Shown here piece by piece: positions 41,755 to 50,327 of a stretch of DNA of 53,056 nt. A program made the translations under genes and the position numbers. The stretch's first letter is position 1, and every line of letters starts with the position of its first letter. A model generated the notes under the pieces. That model was not told the DNA's origin. It saw only the letters and a program-made list of their open reading frames with translations, and ran no database searches. Source of the stretch: Ruminococcus sp. (lineage in GTDB: Bacteria; Bacillota; Clostridia; Oscillospirales; Acutalibacteraceae); the NCBI GenBank assembly GCA_017456845.1, contig JAFTIP010000019.1:1-53056 (forward strand), given 5' to 3'.

Positions 41755-44700
41755 TTATTCAGCAGGAACTACCTCTGCACGAAGAGCGTCCATATCGGGC
41801 TTCTCTGTGTAGATTGTGATGAACTCGCCCTTGTCGATGATGTTATAGTCATCGATAACAATCCAGATTTCCTCAGCTGTGTTACCCATCATATCTGCAG
41901 TCTGGGGTGAGCCGTTTGCATTGATGATGATACCGTATTCACAACCCTCGGGAAGTGCTGCGTCGATTGTGTACCAGCCGTCGCCCTCTTCCATCATAGG
42001 AACGCCGGGCCAAGAGCCGAATGCGTTAACACCGCCGATGGGATCCCAAGCCCAGAGGTAAGGTACCCAAGTTGCCTCAGGATCGAGGTGGATTGCGTGA
42101 ACCTTAATGCCGCTTGCAGAGTAATTATAGATGTAATCAACTGTAGTTGTACCAACAGCTACAACACCCTCAGCGTTTTCAGGAAGCTCATCGCTTAATG
42201 TGTAAAGCTCAACGGAAACAGCCTCTGTCTTATACTCTGAACCAACCTTTAACTGCTTCTCAACAGAAGGAGCAATCTTAACCTTCTCGCCCTCTTCGTT
42301 GATGCAGTAGAAGTTTGTTACAACTGTACCGATGCTGATGTTGAAGTTAGCAATGTGCTTCTGAAGTGCTGTTGCGTCCTTAACGTTTACTTTGCCATTG
42401 TAGTCATAGTCAGCAAGAGCTACAAGCTCGTCTGATAAAACTTCAATCTTAGCAAGGTGCTTCTGAACTGCTGTAGCGTCCTTAATGTTAACCTTGCCGT
42501 CGTTTGTAATGTCGTTGTTCTTAAATGCAGGAGCAACATAGTAGTTGTAATAGTAAGTAACAGTCTGGTCTTCCTCTGTAAATGTGCCCTTAGCATTGCC
42601 CTCTACGCGGTCAAGCTCATACTCAAGGCTTAAGGAAGAATCCTGAGCTGTCTCGTAACCGGAACCGATAGCACCTGTGATTGTCTGAGTTGTGATAACC
42701 TGATTATTCTTAGCGTTTACGTGGTTAACTGTAACCTTAGAATCGTCAGACTCAAGACCTACTGCATCAAAGCTCTCCTTATCAACAGCAATAATGGAAC
42801 CTGAAGGTGCAACTGTAATAGTGTTGCCCTTTACTGTTCTGATTTCAGAAACGCCTGCGCTGTTTTCGTCAGCAATGATAACCCACTCGTCAACGCCTAC
42901 GTCGGGAAGTGTAACTTCCTGAGACTCCTTAATCATGGAGTTAGCAATAACTGCAACCTTGTCCCACTGGCCCTCTACGTCGTTATCTACAACATAGCCG
43001 AGATAGCTTTCAACGCCGGAGATAGAGGCAGCAAATGTGTACTTATCAGCATATTTGCCTGTGCCGTCTGTGAAAGGAGCAAAGTTCTTTCTGATATCGA
43101 TAAGGCCTCTGTAGTAAGAAACGAGGTCTGCATTGGAAACTGCAAGGTTCCAGTCGATTTCGTTAACCTCTACAGGAGAGGAGTAAGAGTTGTGGTCGCC
43201 ATCCTTAGAACGAGCAAGCTCTTCACCTGCTACGAAGAAGGAAGTACCCTGTGAAGTAAGAATAATTGTAGCAGACATCTTATTCATTTCGATAAGGTCA
43301 GCATATCTTACTCTGTAATCGGCATCCTCGCCACGTGTTGAAGCAACGAGTCTGTCGTAAAGTGTGTGGTTATCGTGGCAAGATACATATGTAACACACT
43401 GCTCAGGAGTCTGAGGAGTCCATGTACCGCCCTTACCTACTGTGTTAGCACGAACACCGTAGGAAATACCTTCGTAAGAAGTTTTGGAACCCTGTAAGTA
43501 ACCTGTAGCTGTGTTGGAGAATACGTTACCCTTAAGAGCATCACGAATCTGGTCGTTAAACATACCGATTCTGGAATCAACAACAGCAGCGTTTCTCTGT
43601 GAACAACCAACTGTAGCTGTACCTGCACATGTTACGGGGTCAAATGTGGAAGTCATGTTCCAGCCTTCACCGTACATAATAAGGTCAGGATTGATTGTAT
43701 CAAGGTCAGCTCTGATAAGGTTCATTGTTTCTGCATCATGGAGACCCATAAGGTCGAAACGGAAACCATCGATGTGATACTCCTCTACCCAATAACGGCA
43801 GGAGTCAAGCATAAACTTTCTGAACATTGCACGCTCGGAAGCTGTGTCGTTACCGCAGCCTGAGCCTGCAGACCAACCGCCTGTTGCATTGAAGCGGTAG
43901 TAATAGTTAGGAACTGTAAGCTGGAAGAAAGATGTATCGGAAGCGTATGTATGGTTGTAAACAACGTCCATAATTACGCCGATGCCTGCATCGTGAAGAG
44001 CCTGAATCATCTGCTTACACTCAGTAATTCTAACGTTACCGTCAAAGGGGTTAGAAGAATAGCTACCCTCGGGAACGTTATAGTTCTTGGGGTCATAACC
44101 CCAGTTGTACTGGTGCTCTAAGCTCTTATCTTCCTGAATGGAAGCAAAGTCGTAGAAGGGGTTAATCTGAACGTGAGTTACGCCAAGCTCCTTAAGGTAG
44201 TCAACGCAAGTAGCAATGTTGCCCTCACCGTTAACTGTTGTGCCTTCTTCTGTGAAAGCAAGGAACTTACCGCGGTTCTCTTCAGAAACGCCTGAAGACT
44301 CGTGGTTGGAGAAGTCACGAACTACAACTTCCCAGATAATAGCATCAGACTGTTCGTCAACGAGAACATACTCGTCGTTTTCCCAACCCTCGGGGTCGGT
44401 GGAGTCGAGGTCTACTACCATTGCACGGTTACCGTTAACGCCTACAGCTTTTGCGTAGATGTCACAAACCTCAGAAGTTTTCTTAGCGCCAGTAACGAGA
44501 GCTACTGTAGAAACTTCGTATGTGTAGTAAACGTTGAGAAGATCCCCTTCAACTGTTACAGACCATACGCCTGTAGTCTCGTCAAGAGTCATCTCGTGCT
44601 CGCCAAGGTCCTCTGCACCCTCCTCAGCGTCGCTACCTGTAGCATAAAGCTTAAGGGTAACTGCCTCAGATGTAGGTGACCATACCTTAAATGTGGTTGC

Positions 44701-44886
44701 TTCGGGAGTATAAGTACTACCAAGGTCGTCGCCATCGTAAGCATAAAGCTCGTCAAGCTCCATAGCAGCAACCGAATAAGGGTTGTTGTTTGTTACCTCA
44801 GATTCTGCAGAAGCGGTAACAATGGCAAATGTACTTAATACCATCATAACTGCAAGCAAAACCGCAAGGATTTTTCTGAGTTTCAT
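41755..44886 (-). CDS. Secreted type I pullulanase with internal dockerin and CBM26-like module
   Basis: The 1043-residue enzyme hydrolyses alpha-1,6 branches of pullulan or starch. A signal peptide (KLRKILAVLLAVMMVLSTFA, cleavage after SAES/ASA region) is followed by a CBM48-like domain (FKVWSPTSEAVTLKLYATG). The GH13_14 barrel shows YNWGYDPKNYNVPEGSY, the nucleophile in DGFRFDLMGLHD, acid in MYGEGWNM and CHDNHTLYD. A MucBP-like stretch follows at about 715-785. Two dockerin type I repeats lie near 795-853 (DITNDGKVNIKDATAVQKHL and DYDYNGKVNVKDATALQKHI). A second MucBP-like stretch leads to a CBM26-like domain (WAWDPIGGVNAFGSWPGVPM) at about 925-1030. The dockerin implies attachment to a cohesin scaffold, as in R. 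bromii amylosomes; no scaffoldin is in this window. Confidence 0.95.
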   Translation of the reverse strand: MKLRKILAVLLAVMMVLSTFAIVTASAESEVTNNNPYSVAAMELDELYAYDGDDLGSTYTPEATTFKVWSPTSEAVTLKLYATGSDAEEGAEDLGEHEMTLDETTGVWSVTVEGDLLNVYYTYEVSTVALVTGAKKTSEVCDIYAKAVGVNGNRAMVVDLDSTDPEGWENDEYVLVDEQSDAIIWEVVVRDFSNHESSGVSEENRGKFLAFTEEGTTVNGEGNIATCVDYLKELGVTHVQINPFYDFASIQEDKSLEHQYNWGYDPKNYNVPEGSYSSNPFDGNVRITECKQMIQALHDAGIGVIMDVVYNHTYASDTSFFQLTVPNYYYRFNATGGWSAGSGCGNDTASERAMFRKFMLDSCRYWVEEYHIDGFRFDLMGLHDAETMNLIRADLDTINPDLIMYGEGWNMTSTFDPVTCAGTATVGCSQRNAAVVDSRIGMFNDQIRDALKGNVFSNTATGYLQGSKTSYEGISYGVRANTVGKGGTWTPQTPEQCVTYVSCHDNHTLYDRLVASTRGEDADYRVRYADLIEMNKMSATIILTSQGTSFFVAGEELARSKDGDHNSYSSPVEVNEIDWNLAVSNADLVSYYRGLIDIRKNFAPFTDGTGKYADKYTFAASISGVESYLGYVVDNDVEGQWDKVAVIANSMIKESQEVTLPDVGVDEWVIIADENSAGVSEIRTVKGNTITVAPSGSIIAVDKESFDAVGLESDDSKVTVNHVNAKNNQVITTQTITGAIGSGYETAQDSSLSLEYELDRVEGNAKGTFTEEDQTVTYYYNYYVAPAFKNNDITNDGKVNIKDATAVQKHLAKIEVLSDELVALADYDYNGKVNVKDATALQKHIANFNISIGTVVTNFYCINEEGEKVKIAPSVEKQLKVGSEYKTEAVSVELYTLSDELPENAEGVVAVGTTTVDYIYNYSASGIKVHAIHLDPEATWVPYLWAWDPIGGVNAFGSWPGVPMMEEGDGWYTIDAALPEGCEYGIIINANGSPQTADMMGNTAEEIWIVIDDYNIIDKGEFITIYTEKPDMDALRAEVVPAE

Positions 44887-44944
44887 AGAATTACCTCCTA
44901 TTAAATTGAATAATGTAAATCTGCTTTATCTCAAAAGCAGAGAA

Positions 44945-46951
44945 TTACCTTTTAAAAATTGCCTTGTAAGCCTTTTCGTCAATAAGAACTAACGCACTTT
45001 TACTTTCTATAAGAGCAAGTTCGGAAATCGCCATAAGCGGTGCAGTACCTGCACTATGCTTATTAACAACTGCAATCCACTTAGTATCTTTAGGAAGACC
45101 TGTATCAGCCAGATTCAAGCGGACGTCATAATCGCAGGGATTAAGAGCAACAAAGACATGGCCTTCAGTATCGTTATCTTTAAAATCAACGGTATAAGAT
45201 ACACAAGGCATAGCTGAATTAACAAAATTAAGCTTGGCATTGTCAGAAATCTTGTTGGCACCTCTTAAGGCAGAAAGCTTCTTTCTTAAGCGGATTAAGC
45301 CTTGATAGTAAAGGATAAGGTCAGCATAATGACCTGTGTTTTCCCAGTCAATCTGGTTAACCTCAGCGGAAGAACAGTAGCTGTTTTCGTCGCCGAATTT
45401 GGTACGGCAAAGCTCCTCGCCTGCAAGGAAGAAAGGAATGCCCTGAGACAAAAGAACAATTGCGGCAGAAAGCTTAGTCATAGAAACTAAACTATCAAAA
45501 CGCTCAGCATAGCCGGTACCGCCGCGTTCGCTTAAAATAAGCTTATCATAAAGAGCGTAATTATCGTGACAGGATGCGTAGTTAACGCATTGAGAAGCCT
45601 TACCTGCCCAACTGCCTGTTTCGCCTGCTATACCGCTTTTAATTCTCTCAGCACATGCACCGCACTGAACAAAACCTTTATCATAAGCGCCAAACACGCT
45701 ACCCTTAATTGCGTCGCGGATATTATCGTTAAACGCACCAACACCGGGCATAGAGCGAATTGCCCCCTGATTTGCCATTTCGGTGCCGTTTGCACAAGCT
45801 GTACCCATATGCCAGCCTTCGCCGTAAAGAATGATGTTATCCTTACCGAATTCTTCATCACAAGCTTTGCGGATAAGACGCATAGTCTGAGCATCGTGAA
45901 GACCCATAAGGTCAAACCTAAAGCCGTCAATATGATATTCCTTTGCCCAGTAAAGCACAGAATCAATCATAAACTTTCTGTACATAAGATGCTCTGAAGC
46001 TGTGTCGTTGGAGCAACCTGAACCATTTGACCAAGAGCCGTCCTTGTGATAGCGATAGTAGTAACCGGGAACACATCTGTCAAAAAACGAGCCTTGTGCC
46101 TGATATGTGTGATTATAAACAACATCCATAATAACACCGATGCCGGCATCGTGGAGAGCCTGAATCATCTGCTTGCACTCGGTTATTCTTACATTGCCGT
46201 CGAAGGGATTGGTAGAATAACTGCCCTCGGGAACGTTATAGTTTTTAGGGTCATAGCCCCAGTTATAGCTGTCATCCTGAGCAGCCTCGTTTACAGAGCC
46301 GAAATCATAAAAAGGAGTAATCTGAACATGTGTAACACCTAAATTTTTAAGGTAATCAACACAGGTAGGAACTATACCTTCGCCATAAAGTGTGCTGTGC
46401 TCGGTAAAGGCAAGGTACTTTCCCCTATGCTCTGCTGTAATACCTGAAGAAGGAGAATGAGAAAAGTCCTTAACGTGAACCTCCCATACAATAGCATCTG
46501 TAGGAGTTTCAACAAAAATATGCTTGTCATCGTTCCAACCCTCAGGGTCAGTAGATTTAAGGTCAACTATCATACCTCTTTCACCGTTAACGCCTGCCGC
46601 TTTTGCGTAGATATCAACGGTTTCAACTCTTTTATCCTTGAAATCTATTACATAGGTGTAGTACTCGTTTTTGTGGTCGCCTGCATATTCTGCACGCCAA
46701 ACATTTTCAAAGGTTTTGCTCATGGGAAGGTCAGCAATAAACTTAGCCCCCTCCTCTTTGTCGCTACCCTTAGTAAAAAGTCTGACGGTAACATTTAAAG
46801 CTTCAGGAGACCAAAATGTGAATACGGTTTTATCCTCAGCATAAACGGCACCTAAATCGTTGCCGAAATATGCAAATTCATCAAGCTTATGAACGGGCTT
46901 GCCTAAAGGAGTTTCGGCATCCCATAATTTAGCGTTTGTTGCGTTATTCAT
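44945..46951 (-). CDS. pulA: Type I pullulanase, intracellular paralog
   Basis: The 668-residue protein has no signal peptide and lacks dockerin and CBM26, so it probably debranches imported maltodextrins. Order: CBM48-like domain (FTFWSPEALNVTVRLFTKG), GH13_14 barrel with the same YNWGYDPKNYNVPEGSY, DGFRFDLMGLHD, LYGEGWHMG and CHDNYALYD motifs, then a C-terminal beta domain. It is 58 bases upstream of the secreted paralog on the same strand, with a CTGCTTT / AAAGCAG hairpin between them but no U-tract. The ATG at 46949-46951 was chosen with GGTG upstream; an ATG four codons earlier is possible. A TGG-TATATT extended -10 sequence upstream is a likely promoter. Confidence 0.94.
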   Translation of the reverse strand: MNNATNAKLWDAETPLGKPVHKLDEFAYFGNDLGAVYAEDKTVFTFWSPEALNVTVRLFTKGSDKEEGAKFIADLPMSKTFENVWRAEYAGDHKNEYYTYVIDFKDKRVETVDIYAKAAGVNGERGMIVDLKSTDPEGWNDDKHIFVETPTDAIVWEVHVKDFSHSPSSGITAEHRGKYLAFTEHSTLYGEGIVPTCVDYLKNLGVTHVQITPFYDFGSVNEAAQDDSYNWGYDPKNYNVPEGSYSTNPFDGNVRITECKQMIQALHDAGIGVIMDVVYNHTYQAQGSFFDRCVPGYYYRYHKDGSWSNGSGCSNDTASEHLMYRKFMIDSVLYWAKEYHIDGFRFDLMGLHDAQTMRLIRKACDEEFGKDNIILYGEGWHMGTACANGTEMANQGAIRSMPGVGAFNDNIRDAIKGSVFGAYDKGFVQCGACAERIKSGIAGETGSWAGKASQCVNYASCHDNYALYDKLILSERGGTGYAERFDSLVSMTKLSAAIVLLSQGIPFFLAGEELCRTKFGDENSYCSSAEVNQIDWENTGHYADLILYYQGLIRLRKKLSALRGANKISDNAKLNFVNSAMPCVSYTVDFKDNDTEGHVFVALNPCDYDVRLNLADTGLPKDTKWIAVVNKHSAGTAPLMAISELALIESKSALVLIDEKAYKAIFKR

Positions 46952-47033
46952 AAAAATCACCATTTCGCAGGAGCGTTACTGCTCCATAATATAATACAAA
47001 GATAATATACCATAAAACAAGATTAAAATAAAG

Positions 47034-47064
47034 ACGGAAACCGTACTAAAGGCACGATTTCCGT
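47034..47064 (-). terminator. Terminator after enolase
   Basis: ACGGAAA / TTTCCGT with an inner CGT / ACG pair, followed on the minus strand by CTTTATTTTAAT. It separates eno from the pullulanase genes. Confidence 0.75.
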
Positions 47065-47110
47065 GTAGAATTTTTCGGCAATTTTTCGTTAATTTTGCCA
47101 TATTGCTTTT

Positions 47111-48370
47111 TTATTTCATAGAGTAAACTGCCGAATTGCCCAATTCCTGCTCTATTTTTAAGAGTCGGTTGTACTTTGCAACACGCTCGCTTCTGCAGGG
47201 TGCACCGGTTTTAATCTGACCTGCATTTACAGCTACGGCTATATCTGCAATAGTTGTGTCCTCGGTTTCGCCGCTGCGGTGAGAAATAACCGTTGTATAA
47301 CCTGCTCGGTGGGCGGTTTCAATAGCACGAAAAGTTTCTGAAAGGGTACCAATCTGATTAACCTTTATAAGGATTGAGTTTGCGGCACCTTCGTTAATAC
47401 CTTTTTCAAGACGTTTATAGTTTGTAACAAACAAGTCGTCACCTACTATCTGAAGACTTCCCTTTGCTGTGGCAGTAAACTCTTTCCATGAATCCCAGTC
47501 GTCTTCTGCCAAGGGGTCTTCGATTGAAATTATAGGGTGTTTTTCTTTCAGAGAATTAAAGTATGATACAAGTTCTTTGCCTGTATACTGTGTACTGCGT
47601 TTAGGAAGGGTATAAACACCGTTTTCATACCATTCGGAAGACGCTGCATCAAGGGCGAGTTTAATTTCACCGTTTTTAAACCCCGCTCTGTTAATTGCTT
47701 CTAAAATACACTCAATGGCTTCTTCGTCACTGTTAAGATTTGGTGCGAAGCCGCCCTCGTCCCCTACTGCAGTTGAAAGATTGTTTTCTTTTAACAGAAT
47801 ACCAAGAGTATGATAAACCTCACAAGCTGCACGCAAACCCTCAGAAAAGGAGCGAAATCCCACGGGCATTATCATAAATTCCTGAATATCAATATTGTTT
47901 GAAGCGTGAGCACCGCCGTTTAAAATGTTCATCATAGGTACAGGCAAGCGATGAGTATAAATATTGCCCAAATACCTGTAAAGCGGCAGCTTAACTGCCT
48001 TTGCCGCCGCCTTTGCCACCGCCATTGATACAGAAAGCAACGCATTAGCACCAAGCTTTGATTTATTTTCTGTTGAGTCAAGAGTGGTAAGCACCGAATC
48101 GATAGAAAGCTGATTTGTAGCTTTTTGCCCTAAAAGTGCCGGAGCGATTATTGTGTTAACGTTGGACACTGCCTTTTTTACGCCTTTGCCCATATAGCGT
48201 GCGTCCTTATCTCTCAGCTCAACGGCTTCGTGCTCGCCTGTTGAAGCTCCTGAAGGCACAGCCGCAGAAGCACAGGCTCCGTTTTCAAGCATAACCTCAC
48301 ACTCAACCGTGGGAAAACCGCGGGAATCAAGAATTTCTCTGGCTGTAACACTTTTAATTTTACTCTCCAT
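47111..48370 (-). CDS. eno: Enolase
   Basis: Enolase interconverts 2-phosphoglycerate and phosphoenolpyruvate. The 419-residue protein shows [17 protein letters not shown] at the start, [34 protein letters not shown] near residue 147, the metal ligand in [13 protein letters not shown], the catalytic lysine in [10 protein letters not shown] near 330 and [18 protein letters not shown]. It is transcribed alone, divergent from the LysM gene, with a terminator after it. Confidence 0.97.
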   Translation of the reverse strand: MESKIKSVTAREILDSRGFPTVECEVMLENGACASAAVPSGASTGEHEAVELRDKDARYMGKGVKKAVSNVNTIIAPALLGQKATNQLSIDSVLTTLDSTENKSKLGANALLSVSMAVAKAAAKAVKLPLYRYLGNIYTHRLPVPMMNILNGGAHASNNIDIQEFMIMPVGFRSFSEGLRAACEVYHTLGILLKENNLSTAVGDEGGFAPNLNSDEEAIECILEAINRAGFKNGEIKLALDAASSEWYENGVYTLPKRSTQYTGKELVSYFNSLKEKHPIISIEDPLAEDDWDSWKEFTATAKGSLQIVGDDLFVTNYKRLEKGINEGAANSILIKVNQIGTLSETFRAIETAHRAGYTTVISHRSGETEDTTIADIAVAVNAGQIKTGAPCRSERVAKYNRLLKIEQELGNSAVYSMK

Positions 48371-48475
48371 AAATTTACCTCCTGATTTTTATATATTATA
48401 TACACTTAAAAACCAAATATTCCGCACCAAAAGCAGATGAGCCGAATATATTACTAACAGAAGGGAGGTAATGTT

Positions 48476-48787
48476 TTGGACTATACTTTATATACAGTTA
48501 TGCCCGGCAACACCCTTTGGGGAATCGCCAACTTTTTTGGGACCACGGTAGACGATATTGTAAGAGAAAACGACATTGAAAACCCCGAATTCATCATACC
48601 GGGAATTGTTCTTAAAATTCCTGCAAAAGTGCCGCCTGATATGCCGGCAGTTTATATAGTAAGGCCCGGCGATACTGTTTGGGGCATTGCAAGAAGATAC
48701 GGTATTTCAGCAAACGATATTATTTCATACAATAACTTAAACAATCCCAACACTATTTATCCCGGACAAAAACTTAGGCTTAAGTAA
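48476..48787 (+). CDS. Double LysM protein without signal peptide
   Basis: The 103-residue protein consists of two LysM repeats (YTVMPGNTLWGIANFFGTTV and YIVRPGDTVWGIARRYGISA) joined by a proline-rich linker. LysM binds N-acetylglucosamine polymers such as peptidoglycan. There is no signal peptide or catalytic domain. In spore formers such proteins can be assembled into the spore coat or cortex interface from the mother cell; I infer that possibility only from architecture. The TTG start has AAGGGAGG seven bases upstream; the ATG at 48471 is out of frame. A bidirectional terminator follows. Confidence 0.8.
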   Translation: MDYTLYTVMPGNTLWGIANFFGTTVDDIVRENDIENPEFIIPGIVLKIPAKVPPDMPAVYIVRPGDTVWGIARRYGISANDIISYNNLNNPNTIYPGQKLRLK

Positions 48788-48791
48788 TATA

Positions 48792-48829
48792 AAAGACCGC
48801 AAGGCTAAAAGTTCTGCCTTGCGGTCTTT
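48792..48829. terminator. Bidirectional terminator
   Basis: AAAGACCGCAAGGC pairs with GCCTTGCGGTCTTT around a ten-base loop, between the convergent LysM and metallopeptidase genes. Confidence 0.9.
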
Positions 48830-48831
48830 GA

Positions 48832-49206
48832 TTATAGTTTATTTTTTCTTCTGAGGTAGTTGCCGATTTGCTCGTTATCATAAAGCACCAAGTCATCGAC
48901 TCCTGCCAAATATTCGTTATGATGCCTTACCTCATGGGCAAGCACTTTTTTAAGGCGTTTATAGTATTCTTCTTTGGGAAGATTACCATAAACCCGATTA
49001 AGACTTCCGTAGTAAAATACTATGTATCTGCCAAGGGAATTTCGCTTATACTCACCTAATATAAAAAGGTCATTATTAACAGCTTTTGGGTGAACCTTAA
49101 TCTGAGGCAGCAGACTCATACCGCCGTTAAGCTCACGATAAAGCTCAAAAGGCATTGAGTCGGCGATTTCGTCAAGCATCTCAGCGCATTCTTCAAAGCT
49201 AATCAT
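48832..49206 (-). CDS. Zincin-like metallopeptidase family protein
   Basis: The 124-residue protein has an HExxH zinc motif in VLAHEVRHHNEYL near residue 93 and resembles the minimal 'metallopeptidase family' (PF06262-like) proteins. The supporting features are LPQIKVHPKAVNNDLFILGEY with its beta strands and a preceding YYKRLKKV helix. Substrate unknown. Its ATG overlaps the rpoD stop by one base (TAATG), so it is probably translated by re-initiation after rpoD. It ends the rpoD operon at a strong terminator. Confidence 0.75.
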   Translation of the reverse strand: MISFEECAEMLDEIADSMPFELYRELNGGMSLLPQIKVHPKAVNNDLFILGEYKRNSLGRYIVFYYGSLNRVYGNLPKEEYYKRLKKVLAHEVRHHNEYLAGVDDLVLYDNEQIGNYLRRKNKL

Positions 49207-50309
49207 TAGTCTAAGAAATCCTTAAGCTTCTTGCTTCTGGAAGGATGACGAAGCTTACGAAGGGCTTTTGCCTCAATCTGACGGATACGCTCACGGGTAA
49301 CGTTAAACTCCTTACCTACCTCTTCAAGAGTACGGCTTCTGCCATCCTCAAGACCAAAACGAAGACGAAGAACTTTTTCTTCTCTGGGGGTAAGAGTGTC
49401 AAGAACCTCTACAAGCTGCTCTCTTAAAAGTGTGTGGGATGCCGCATCAGCAGGAGCAGGAGCATCATCATCGGGAATAAAGTCGCCAAGATGGCTGTCT
49501 TCCTCTTCGCCGATAGGTGTTTCCAAGGATACAGGCTCCTGAGCAACACGCATAATTTCGCGGACTTTATCTACAGACATATCAAGCTCTTCTGCAATTT
49601 CGTCAGCAGTAGGCTCATGACCATTTTGGTGGAGAAGCTGGCTTGATACTTTTTTTACCTTATTAATGGTTTCTACCATATGTACAGGAATACGGATAGT
49701 ACGGGCTTGATCGGCAATTGCACGGGTAATAGCCTGACGAATCCACCATGTAGCGTATGTTGAAAATTTAAAGCCTTTGGTATAATCAAACTTTTCAACA
49801 GCCTTGATAAGACCTAAGTTACCCTCCTGAATCAAATCCAAAAACTGCATTCCACGGCCAAGATAACGCTTTGCAATACTAACAACAAGACGTAAGTTTG
49901 CCTCAGAAAGACGCTGTTTTGCCTGAACGTCACCTTCGTTGATACGGATAGCAAGCTCAATTTCTTCCTCTTGAGAAAGAAGAGGAACACGGCCGATTTC
50001 CTTAAGATAAACCTTAACAGGGTCATCAATAGCAATAATTTCTGAACCGTCAGACTCACCCAAAGGATTACCCTCAGCGGCATTTATAGCAACCTCTAAA
50101 TCAGCAAATTGCTGTAAATCGTCGTTATCCTCAACAATTTCAATACCCATGCTCTCTAAGTTGTCATAGAGTTTTTCAAGCTGCTCCGGGTCGAAGTCAA
50201 TTTCGCCGATTGCATCTAAAATATCCTTATTGGTAAGCTGACCTTTGGCTTTGCCTAACTCTGTAATTTCTTTAATAATCGCTTTTTTGTCCTGAATTGA
50301 ACCTGCCAT
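49206..50309 (-). CDS. rpoD: RNA polymerase housekeeping sigma factor
   Basis: This 367-residue protein is SigA. Region 1.1 is followed by region 1.2 ([20 protein letters not shown]), region 2 ([20 protein letters not shown], then [17 protein letters not shown], the -10 reader), region 3 ([13 protein letters not shown]) and region 4.2 with the -35 helix-turn-helix ([20 protein letters not shown]). It lies 18 bases after dnaG, the standard dnaG-rpoD arrangement. Confidence 0.98.
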   Translation of the reverse strand: MAGSIQDKKAIIKEITELGKAKGQLTNKDILDAIGEIDFDPEQLEKLYDNLESMGIEIVEDNDDLQQFADLEVAINAAEGNPLGESDGSEIIAIDDPVKVYLKEIGRVPLLSQEEEIELAIRINEGDVQAKQRLSEANLRLVVSIAKRYLGRGMQFLDLIQEGNLGLIKAVEKFDYTKGFKFSTYATWWIRQAITRAIADQARTIRIPVHMVETINKVKKVSSQLLHQNGHEPTADEIAEELDMSVDKVREIMRVAQEPVSLETPIGEEEDSHLGDFIPDDDAPAPADAASHTLLREQLVEVLDTLTPREEKVLRLRFGLEDGRSRTLEEVGKEFNVTRERIRQIEAKALRKLRHPSRSKKLKDFLD

Positions 50310-50327
50310 TTTTATTTCTCCATTCTG

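Noticed and set aside
44302-44679. Plus-strand open frame of 125 codons inside the pullulanase
   Set aside because: It is antisense to the highly conserved GH13 and CBM48-like coding sequence and has no independent features. The same applies to the antisense open frames over the paralog at 45566-46798.
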